From NCBI GenBank assembly GCA_013393545.1, contig JABXHG010000592.1, forward strand, positions 1 through 13,644: a stretch of 13,644 bases of DNA, read 5' to 3'. Source of the DNA: Alteromonadaceae bacterium (GTDB lineage: Bacteria; Pseudomonadota; Gammaproteobacteria; Pseudomonadales; Oleiphilaceae). Positions within the stretch are counted from its first letter, which is position 1. Each line of letters opens with the position of its first letter. Position numbers and translations under genes: made by a program. Shown one piece after another: positions 8,158 through 13,644 of the stretch. The notes beneath the pieces were generated by a model. It saw only the letters and a program-made list of their open reading frames with translations, did not search any database and was not told where the DNA came from.

Positions 8158-9339
8158 ATGCGCGACTTTGCAGCAGAAATAGAACAAAGAAAACGGGACG
8201 GCCTATACCGCCACCGCAGGCTGATGTCTGGCCCCCAGCAACCGGCCCTGACGGCCGATGGCAAGCCCTTGTTGTCGTTCTGCAGCAACGATTACCTGGG
8301 CCTCGCCAACGACGCCGGGAACATCGAGGCACTTAAGCAGGCCTTGCCGGAAACCGGGCTAGGCGGCGCGGCCTCGCACTTGGTATGTGGGCACCACGAA
8401 GCGCACCACCAGTTGGAGGAGCGACTGGCAGCATTCACCCAGCGCAGTTCCGCGCTGTTCTTCTCCACTGGCTACATGGCCAACATGGGCGTGATCTCGG
8501 CGCTGGTGGGGCGGGGCGATACGGTGTTTTCGGACAAACTGAATCACGCGTCGATTGTCGACGGCTGCATTCTCAGCCGCGCACGAATGCGCCGGTACGC
8601 CCATGGCGACGTGGCCGCACTGGAAACCATGTTGGCCAACACCGATGGCCATAAAGTCGTGGTGACCGACGGCGTTTTCAGCATGGACGGCGATATCGCA
8701 CCGTTACGGGAGCTGGCCCGGGTGTGCCGGGAGCAGGATGCCTTGTTGGTGGTGGACGATGCTCACGGGCTTGGTGTGCTTGGCCCACAAGGGCGGGGCA
8801 GTGTGCTGGAGGCCGGGTTGTCGGAAGCCGACGTGCCGGTATTGATCGGCACCCTGGGCAAGGCGGTCGGTACCAGCGGTGCGTTCGTCGCCGGGCCCGA
8901 GTGGTTGGTTGAATACCTGGTGCAGAAGGCCCGCACCTACATCTACACCACCGCCATGCCGCCAGCGTTGGCCGTGGCCACCTGCGCCAGCCTGGACCGG
9001 ATCGAATCTGATGACGCACGCCGGCAGCACCTCAATAGGCTGATTGCCGATTTTCGCCTTGGAGCAGGGCAGTTGGGGTATGAGCTGATGCCCTCAAAGA
9101 CACCTATTCAGCCAATTATGATTGGAGACAATTACGCAGCACTGGCTCTCAGCCAGGCGCTGGAAGAACAGGGCATTCTGGTAACCGCTATCCGTCCGCC
9201 CACGGTGCCGTTGGGGCAGGCGCGCCTGCGGGTGACCCTGAGCGCCGCGCATACCACCGAGCAGTTGGACCAACTGTTGGCGGCGCTCGCCAAAGCCCAT
9301 GATCTCGTTGGAAACATTCCGGAGGAGGCGTCCCAATGA
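8158..9339 (+). CDS. bioF: 8-amino-7-oxononanoate synthase BioF
   Basis: PLP enzyme of the alpha-oxoamine synthase family; it condenses pimeloyl-ACP (or -CoA) with L-alanine to give KAPA, the first step of biotin ring assembly. The 393 residues match the family. Seen are SFCSNDYLGLA (40-50), GGAASHLVCGHHEAHHQLE (split GGAASHLVCG, HHEAHHQLE), FSTGYMANMG, the cofactor aspartate/histidine motif VVDDAHGLGVLG (198-209) and the PLP lysine K235 in GTLGKAVGTSGAFVAG. The ATG at 8158 has no strong ribosome site (GATGG only), odd for a first-class operon gene, and follows the long palindromic gap after bioB. The stop overlaps the bioC start (ATGA), so bioF and bioC are translationally coupled. Confidence 0.97.
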   Translation: MRDFAAEIEQRKRDGLYRHRRLMSGPQQPALTADGKPLLSFCSNDYLGLANDAGNIEALKQALPETGLGGAASHLVCGHHEAHHQLEERLAAFTQRSSALFFSTGYMANMGVISALVGRGDTVFSDKLNHASIVDGCILSRARMRRYAHGDVAALETMLANTDGHKVVVTDGVFSMDGDIAPLRELARVCREQDALLVVDDAHGLGVLGPQGRGSVLEAGLSEADVPVLIGTLGKAVGTSGAFVAGPEWLVEYLVQKARTYIYTTAMPPALAVATCASLDRIESDDARRQHLNRLIADFRLGAGQLGYELMPSKTPIQPIMIGDNYAALALSQALEEQGILVTAIRPPTVPLGQARLRVTLSAAHTTEQLDQLLAALAKAHDLVGNIPEEASQ

Positions 9340-10172
9340 ATGCTGCTGAGAAAATTGTGCAGACGTCGGCCTCCACGCCGCCGATGGCAAGCACCGGCAG
9401 CAAGGAATCCATCGCCCGCTGCTTTGGCGGTGCCAGCCGAACATACGACACGGCTGCGCGCCTGCAAAAACGCATGGGTGATACCATGCTGGCCTGGTTA
9501 CCCGAAGGCTTCCAGCCCGATAATGTACTCGACCTGGGCTGCGGCACGGGCTGGTTTACGCGAAAACTGGCAGAACGATTCCCGCAAGCAACGCTGACCG
9601 GCGCCGACCTGTCCCCCGGCATGCTCACTCAGGCTAAAGCCAGCGCCCCGGGCCATACCAACTGGCTCAACGCTGATGCCGAACAGCTGCCCTTGCCCGA
9701 CCAAAGCGTGGACCTCATATTCAGCAACCTGATGATCCAATGGAGCAACCGGCCCGAAGTAATCCTCGCCGAATGCCGCCGACTGCTGAAATCTGGTGGT
9801 ATCCTTGCCGTTTCCACTCTACTCGACGGCACGCTTGCCGAACTCGAAGCAGCCTGGGCCCAGGCTGACCCCGGCCAGCCCCATGTTAACCGCTTCGCCC
9901 GGGAGGCCGATTGGCAGCAGTTGGTGAGTGGCGTTTTACCTGGCATGCAACATCAGGCAGAGACGATAATTTTGCCTTACAATTCCCCCCTGGCCCTCAA
10001 CCGGGAACTGAAACACCTGGGAGCGGGCTACAAGGGCGAGCAACGCCGGCGCACCGTCACCGCCCCGGGCCGGTTTAAAGCTATGTGCCAGGCTTATCCA
10101 AAAGACGAATTTGGGCAAGTTAGCGCCAGCTACCGGGCCGGCTGGCTGTATTGGCAAAAGCCTGAAAGCTAA
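9336..10172 (+). CDS. bioC: Malonyl-ACP O-methyltransferase BioC
   Basis: SAM-dependent methyltransferase that methylates malonyl-ACP so that fatty acid synthesis enzymes can build the pimeloyl chain. Seen are IARCFGGASRTYDTAARLQ (I.R.F..A...YD.AA, the BioC N-terminal signature, about 26-44), the SAM loop VLDLGCGTGWFT (64-75), GADLSPGML (89-97), LPDQSVDLIFSNLMIQW (split SVDLIFSNL) and the C-terminal LKHLGAG. At 278 residues it is longer than the E. coli protein (251), mainly through about 25 extra N-terminal residues. The ATG at 9336 has a near-perfect GGAGGAGG seven bases upstream and overlaps the bioF stop by four bases. In pseudomonads bioH usually sits between bioF and bioC; here there is none. 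Confidence 0.95.
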   Translation: MNAAEKIVQTSASTPPMASTGSKESIARCFGGASRTYDTAARLQKRMGDTMLAWLPEGFQPDNVLDLGCGTGWFTRKLAERFPQATLTGADLSPGMLTQAKASAPGHTNWLNADAEQLPLPDQSVDLIFSNLMIQWSNRPEVILAECRRLLKSGGILAVSTLLDGTLAELEAAWAQADPGQPHVNRFAREADWQQLVSGVLPGMQHQAETIILPYNSPLALNRELKHLGAGYKGEQRRRTVTAPGRFKAMCQAYPKDEFGQVSASYRAGWLYWQKPES

Positions 10173-10216
10173 AACGTAGACGCATAAAACTCCTGCGGTT
10201 TGCATTGAAGATTGCC

Positions 10217-10326
10217 GGTGAGGACGTGGTACTCCTTCCCGGGACTATAGAGGGCCATGGATGGCCCGACCTAAGCGCACATGGATGTTTCAAGCGTGTC
10301 CCGGGAAGGAGTACCACGTCCTCGCC
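10217..10326 (+). repeat. Palindromic element copy 3
   Basis: Arms at 10220-10245 and 10298-10323 pair perfectly over 26 bp, or 29 bp including one G-T wobble (10217-10326). The 52-nt interior (10246-10297) contains GGGCCATGGATGGCCC, CTAAGCG, ACATGGATGT and AAGCGT; the GGA triplets are 24 nt apart (10259, 10283). It separates bioC from bioD. An ATG inside its loop (10261) opens a frame that runs into bioD and can mislead start calling. Confidence 0.93.
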
Positions 10327-10368
10327 ACGCCCCCGGACACTGCAGGCACGACCAGACAAGGACAAAAA

Positions 10369-11073
10369 GTGGCCAAGAAAACCTACTTCGTAACCGGCAC
10401 CAACACCGGTGTTGGCAAAACCATCGCGACTGCCACCCTGCTGGAAGCCGCCAAAGACCAGGGCCTGAAAACCATCGCCATGAAACCCGTTGCCTCAGGC
10501 TGCGAGCAAACCGCCAATGGACTGCGCAACGACGACGCCCTGATACTCCAGACCGCCATCACCGAAGACATCACCTACGACGCCATCAACCCCGTTGCCC
10601 TGGAGCCGGCCATCGCCCCCCATGTGGCAGCACACCAGGCCGGCCAAACCATCTCCGCGCAGCGAATTGTCGGCTTTTGCCGGGGCGCCCAGCTGCGGCC
10701 CTCGGATCTGATGCTGATAGAAGGCGCTGGCGGCTGGCGGGTGCCGCTGAACGACCGGGAAACCTTCGCCGCCGTGCCCCGGGAAATGGGCCTGGGCGTT
10801 ATTGTGGTTATTCCCCTGCAGTTGGGTTGCATCAACCACGCTATGCTCACCGTCGAAGCCATCCAGGCCGACGGCCTGAGAGTGGCCGGCTGGATCGGCA
10901 ACCGGATTGACCCGCAGCCGATGGAATGCGAGCAGGAAACACTGAACTACCTCAGCCTGCACCTGAAAACGCCCTGCCTCGGTGTGCTGCCCTGGATCGA
11001 AGGTAAACCGGACAAAAGCCTGCCGCGCATCCTGAAAAAATATGTGAATATCGAACCGTTGATTGAAAATTAA
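10369..11073 (+). CDS. bioD: ATP-dependent dethiobiotin synthetase BioD
   Basis: BioD closes the ureido ring of DAPA with CO2 and ATP to give dethiobiotin, the substrate of BioB. The 234 residues fit the family. The P-loop is FVTGTNTGVGKT (7-18, K17), followed by MKPVASGCEQ (38-47, the diaminopelargonate-binding lysine region), EGAGGWRVPL (118-127) and VVIPLQLGCINHAMLT (split GCINHAMLT), GWIGNRID. The start chosen is GTG at 10369, with AAGGA (10358-10362) six bases upstream and family homology starting at once (AKKTYFVTGT). An in-frame ATG at 10261 lies inside palindromic element 3 and would add 36 unrelated residues. It is separated from bioC by 196 bases, mostly that element. No terminator is visible after the stop. 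Confidence 0.96.
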   Translation: MAKKTYFVTGTNTGVGKTIATATLLEAAKDQGLKTIAMKPVASGCEQTANGLRNDDALILQTAITEDITYDAINPVALEPAIAPHVAAHQAGQTISAQRIVGFCRGAQLRPSDLMLIEGAGGWRVPLNDRETFAAVPREMGLGVIVVIPLQLGCINHAMLTVEAIQADGLRVAGWIGNRIDPQPMECEQETLNYLSLHLKTPCLGVLPWIEGKPDKSLPRILKKYVNIEPLIEN

Positions 11074-11121
11074 ACAAGGTTGTGCGTTAATAACAGACAA
11101 GACAGTTAAAGGAGCGCGACC

Positions 11122-11367
11122 ATGATCAACAACACACTGGGAATCGGCATACAGGGTATCCAGGATGGCATGGTTGGCATGGAAAACGCTGCCCGGAAAA
11201 TCGCCAGAGGCGGCGCCGATGGCCCGCAGGGCAGTGCCGAAGGGGCCGGTAACCTGGCCGAGCCGATGATTCAACTCAACCTTTATGAACGTAGCGTTGA
11301 GGCGTCTGCGCAGGTGGTGAAAACCGCTGACGAAACCCTCGGAACGCTGCTGGATCTGCGAGCCTGA
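11122..11367 (+). CDS. Small flagellar rod-like protein (N- and C-terminal helices only)
   Basis: An 81-residue protein. The first residues (NNTLGIGIQGIQDGMVGMENAARKIA) resemble the N-terminal helix shared by flagellar rod and hook proteins, and the last (QLNLYERSVEASAQVVKTADETLGTLLDLR, split YERSVEASAQVVKTADETL, GTLLDLR) closely resemble their C-terminal helix, of the type V..KTADE.LGTLL.L. The large middle domain of FlgC/FlgE/FlgG is absent and only a short Gly/Ala linker (GGADGPQGSAEGAG) joins the halves. AAAGGAG (11108-11114) sits seven bases before the ATG, so it is very likely expressed. The next gene, a SprA-related protein, starts 24 bases downstream. Its function is unknown; it could join a coiled-coil axial assembly or act as a mimic of rod termini. 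Confidence 0.8.
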   Translation: MINNTLGIGIQGIQDGMVGMENAARKIARGGADGPQGSAEGAGNLAEPMIQLNLYERSVEASAQVVKTADETLGTLLDLRA

Positions 11368-11391
11368 TCCACATCTGGAAAGGGTTCTGCC

Positions 11392-12054
11392 GTGAACGTT
11401 CTTTCTTCGATTCCTCCTATCTATCCTTCCACCGGTGGCGCCATGCCACCGGCTGGTGCCGTACCGCCTGGCCAGGCGTCCACGGCCACCCGAACCAGCG
11501 CGGCCGGCGAAACCGCAACCGAAGCCAAAACTCGTTCAGCGCCGGCGGTCGGACAAAGTGCGGGAAACAACGACGCCAATCGTGGCACCGAGCAAGCCTC
11601 CCAGCGCCAGAGGGATGAAAGCCGCCAGGGTGAATCTTCTGGTCAACAGGCTAGTGGCCAGAAGAATAACGGCCAGAACCTTACCCCGGACCAGCTAAAA
11701 GAGCTAACCGAACTCAAAGCCCGTGACCGCGAAGTCCGTGCCCACGAACAGGCCCACCAGTCTGTCGGCGGCCAGTACGCCGGCTCCATGTCCTTCAGTT
11801 ACGAACGGGGTCCGGACGGCGCCCAATATGCGGTCGGCGGTGAAGTCTCCATCGATGTGTCGCCCGTTCAGGGGGACCCGCAAGCCACCATCGAAAAAAT
11901 GCGCGTGGTGCGCGCCGCCGCCATGGCGCCCGCCCAACCCTCCGGCCAGGACCGCGCCGTAGCCGCTCAGGCCATGCAGACCATGCTGCAGGCTCAGGCC
12001 GAAATGGCTGCGGGCGAAGACGAGCGGGAAGGCGCCTTGTCGGTATTTGCCTGA
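11392..12054 (+). CDS. SprA-related putative metalloprotease (CJM1_0395-type family)
   Basis: A 220-residue protein. Residues 1-95 are low complexity, rich in Ala, Gly, Gln, Ser and Pro, and look disordered. From about 100 on comes the family domain: LTELKARDREVRAHEQAHQSVGGQYAG (zinc-type HEQAH at H118-H122, split RAHEQAHQSVGGQYAG), then FSYERGPDGAQYAVGGEVSID (split YERGPDGAQYAVGGEV) and QATIEKMRVVRAAAMAPAQPS. These match what I know as the SprA-related family, annotated as putative metalloproteases because of the HExxH-like motif; activity is unproven. The start is GTG at 11392, with GGAAAGGG (11377-11384) seven bases upstream. There is no classical signal peptide. It probably forms an operon with the small rod-like gene upstream. 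Confidence 0.82.
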   Translation: MNVLSSIPPIYPSTGGAMPPAGAVPPGQASTATRTSAAGETATEAKTRSAPAVGQSAGNNDANRGTEQASQRQRDESRQGESSGQQASGQKNNGQNLTPDQLKELTELKARDREVRAHEQAHQSVGGQYAGSMSFSYERGPDGAQYAVGGEVSIDVSPVQGDPQATIEKMRVVRAAAMAPAQPSGQDRAVAAQAMQTMLQAQAEMAAGEDEREGALSVFA

Positions 12055-12099
12055 TTTTCTTTCCTGATTATTTCTCTTTTGATTGCCTGCGTATCCGGT

Positions 12100-12204
12100 A
12101 AGCGGGGTAGGTCTTTCCAAAAATTTGCGGAGCCATGGATGGCGGAGCATAAGCGCCACATGGATGTGCCGAAGGAGCGCTTTTTGGAAAGACCTACCCC
12201 GCTT
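12100..12204 (+). repeat. Palindromic element copy 4 (divergent)
   Basis: Perfect 24-bp arms at 12100-12123 and 12181-12204 enclose a 57-nt interior with GCCATGGATGGC, ATAAGCG, CCACATGGATGTG (a 5-bp hairpin) and GGAGCG. The GGA triplets are 25 nt apart (12137, 12162). The inner arm ends in A/T (CCAAAAA with TTTTTGG) where the other copies have CCCGGGAC. It lies 45 bases after the SprA-related gene. An open frame that crosses it into the acyl-CoA dehydrogenase gene is not a real extension. Confidence 0.92.
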
Positions 12205-12255
12205 GCACCCGGGCTTCAGGATTATTCTTTTGAACAGAAATTTCACACCAGCCTA

Positions 12256-12285
12256 TTGACACCTCTGCTCACCAAAACGTATGTT
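12256..12285 (+). promoter_or_regulatory. Sigma70-like promoter for the acyl-CoA dehydrogenase gene
   Basis: A perfect -35 box TTGACA (12256-12261), an 18-nt spacer and TATGTT (12280-12285) predict a start near 12292, about 100 nt before the ATG at 12394. The long leader in between holds no other recognised signal. Confidence 0.55.
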
Positions 12286-12286
12286 T

Positions 12287-12300
12287 CAAACAAGCGTTTA
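12287..12300. promoter_or_regulatory. PsrA-like operator
   Basis: CAAAC-AAGC-GTTTA fits the PsrA consensus known from Pseudomonas, (G/C)AAAC-N2-4-GTTT(G/C), except for the last base. PsrA is a TetR-type repressor released by long-chain fatty acids that controls beta-oxidation genes. The site overlaps the predicted start of transcription, where a repressor would act, and the gene is an acyl-CoA dehydrogenase. Confidence 0.5.
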
Positions 12301-12393
12301 ACAACAAGCCGTGATGTCGAAACATCACCGTATCCGAGCAAACCCCGAGCAGCCTCCAAACAGGGCGCCGGGCCGTCAACCGAGGTGGAAACG

Positions 12394-13551
12394 ATGCCTG
12401 AATACAAAGCTCCCCTGCGTGATATCCAGTTTGTCATGAACGAGTTGCTCAGTGCCGAGCAGCATTACGCCAGCCTGGAAGGGGCCGAAGATGCAACGCC
12501 GGATATGGTTGATGCCATTGTCCAGGAAGGGGCCAAGTTCTGTGAGCAGGTACTGTCTCCGCTTAACCGAGTGGGCGACGAAGAAGGCTGCCAGCTGACT
12601 GACGACGGCGTGAAAACGCCCACTGGTTTCAAGGAAGCTTACCAGCAGTACGTAGAAGGCGGTTGGCCGTCCATCACCGCCGATCCGAATTACGGCGGTC
12701 AGGGCCTGCCGCACTCCATTGGCCTGGTGATCAGTGAAATGGTGGGCACCTCCAACTGGTCCTGGGGCATGTACCCGGGCCTGAGCCACGGTGCCATCAA
12801 CACCATCGAGGCCCACGGCACCGAGGAGCAGAAGCAGACCTACCTGACCAAACTCACCAGCGGCGAGTGGACAGGCACCATGTGCCTGACTGAGCCTCAC
12901 TGCGGCTCGGATCTGGGCACTCTGCGCACCAAGGCTGAACCGAATGAAGACGGCAGTTACCGCATTACCGGCACCAAGATCTTCATTTCCGCTGGTGAAC
13001 ACGACATGGCTGAGAACATCGTCCACATCGTGCTGGCCCGCCTGCCGGGCGCGCCGGAAGGCACCAAGGGTATTTCCTTGTTCATCGTGCCCAAGTGTCT
13101 GCCGAACGAGGATGGTTCCGCCGGCGAGCGTAACGGTCTTTCCTGTGGCTCGCTGGAACACAAGATGGGTATCCATGGCAACGCCACCTGCGTGATGAAC
13201 TTTGACGGCGCCAAGGGCTGGCTGATCGGGCCGGAGAACAAGGGTCTGAACTGCATGTTCACCTTCATGAATACCGCCCGGATCGGCACTGCCATTCAGG
13301 GTTTGGGCGCCGCCGAGCTGGGTTTTCAGGGCTCACTGGCCTATGCCAGGGAACGCCTGGCGATGCGTTCTCTGAGTGGCGCGAAGAACCCGGACGGCAT
13401 TGCCGATCCGATCATCGTGCATCCGGACGTGCGCCGCATGCTGCTGACTCAAAAGGCCATCTCCGAAGGCGCCCGGGCCCTCATTTACCTGGCCGGCCAG
13501 CAAGTGGATATTGTTCACAGCGGCAAGAAGTACAAGGCCTGCTGTCTTTAG
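12394..13551 (+). CDS. Acyl-CoA dehydrogenase, C-terminally truncated (probable broken gene)
   Basis: FAD-dependent fatty acyl-CoA dehydrogenase of the long (about 600-residue) DmdC/FadE-like type. MPEYKAPLRDIQFVMNELL is the usual start of this subfamily. Family motifs are GWPSITADPNYGGQGLP, the flavin/substrate-binding MCLTEPHCGSDLGTLRTKA (MCLTEPHCGSDLG), GTKIFISAGEHD, HKMGIHGNATC and NTARIGTAIQGLG. After QQVDIVHSGK (to about 13527) homology ends; five unrelated residues and a TAG follow, for 385 residues in all. The YEGT motif with the catalytic glutamate and the C-terminal helical domain are missing, and no other frame restores them before the window ends. ATG 12394 is supported by GAGGTGG five bases upstream; a longer frame from 12079 only translates palindromic element 4. 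Probably inactive unless the window misrepresents the gene. Confidence 0.85.
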   Translation: MPEYKAPLRDIQFVMNELLSAEQHYASLEGAEDATPDMVDAIVQEGAKFCEQVLSPLNRVGDEEGCQLTDDGVKTPTGFKEAYQQYVEGGWPSITADPNYGGQGLPHSIGLVISEMVGTSNWSWGMYPGLSHGAINTIEAHGTEEQKQTYLTKLTSGEWTGTMCLTEPHCGSDLGTLRTKAEPNEDGSYRITGTKIFISAGEHDMAENIVHIVLARLPGAPEGTKGISLFIVPKCLPNEDGSAGERNGLSCGSLEHKMGIHGNATCVMNFDGAKGWLIGPENKGLNCMFTFMNTARIGTAIQGLGAAELGFQGSLAYARERLAMRSLSGAKNPDGIADPIIVHPDVRRMLLTQKAISEGARALIYLAGQQVDIVHSGKKYKACCL

Positions 13552-13584
13552 CCGGCACGGAGCCCTGATTCATGCGGTGTCCGG

Positions 13585-13644
13585 TCAGAATGCGCTGGAC
13601 ATCACTTCCTGCAGATCCTGCTTGAGCTCTTCTGGGGCCGTGAT
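13585..13644 (-). CDS. C-terminal end of an unidentified gene (partial)
   Basis: Reading leftward from the window edge, 19 codons (ITAPEELKQDLQEVMSSAF) end in TGA at 13585-13587. The composition is protein-like (amphipathic, EELKQDLQEVM helix), and it converges on the truncated acyl-CoA dehydrogenase with a 33-base gap. Too short to identify; it may belong to whatever DNA replaced the dehydrogenase 3' end. Confidence 0.45.
   Translation of the reverse strand: MTAPEELKQDLQEVMSSAF

Noticed and set aside
10217..10326. Simple intrinsic terminators
   Set aside because: The long stems lack a following T-tract, have a structured conserved core of constant length, and one lies between two genes of the same pathway.
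7804..12204. RAYT-type REP sequences with a GTAG foot
   Set aside because: GTAG occurs in the arms of copies 2 and 4 only (GTAC in 1 and 3), sits inside the paired stem rather than at its unpaired foot, and no transposase is in the window.
12079..12393. N-terminal extension of the acyl-CoA dehydrogenase
   Set aside because: It crosses palindromic element 4 and the predicted promoter; family homology and a good ribosome site both begin at 12394.

Overview
The window looks like a chromosomal segment of a marine gammaproteobacterium, most likely Marinobacter or a close relative. This is judged from gene content (hisZ-purA, cmoA-cmoB, comF divergent from bioB, bioB-bioF-bioC-bioD), the roughly 60% GC coding sequence and the protein sequences; no database search was possible. 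Most of it is conserved housekeeping DNA. The unusual material lies between the genes of the right half.

Layout. 1-2668 (+): hisZ (histidine biosynthesis regulatory subunit, 5' end uncertain) and purA, closed by an intrinsic terminator that probably also serves the converging genes. 2692-5870 (-): a tight cluster srkA, a small membrane-anchored protein of unknown function, cmoA and cmoB. CmoA makes carboxy-SAM and CmoB uses it to modify tRNA wobble uridines. 5951-6676 (-): a ComF-family zinc-ribbon phosphoribosyltransferase, divergent from the biotin genes. 6622-11073 (+): the biotin genes bioB, bioF, bioC and bioD, preceded by a sigma70-like promoter and two inverted repeats that fit BirA operators. 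No bioH-type esterase lies at the locus. 11122-12054 (+): an 81-residue protein made only of flagellar rod-like terminal helices, and a SprA-related putative metalloprotease. 12394-13551 (+): an acyl-CoA dehydrogenase that stops before its catalytic C-terminal part, behind a promoter with a PsrA-like operator. 13585-13644 (-): the last codons of an unidentified gene.

The most notable structure is a family of four long palindromic elements (about 7804-7920, 7981-8113, 10217-10326 and 12100-12204), all intergenic. Each has near-perfect complementary arms of 20-29 nt whose sequence differs between copies, enclosing a 52-57 nt core that is conserved. The core holds two small hairpins, GCCATGGATGGC-like and ACAnGGATGT-like, whose GGA triplets are 24-25 nt apart in every copy. 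The second motif closely matches the in vitro selected binding consensus of CsrA/RsmA. Three of the four copies lie inside the biotin gene cluster. I cannot name a described family; a transcribed CsrA/RsmA-binding or RNA-processing element, or a mobile palindrome of REP/MITE type, are the leading hypotheses.
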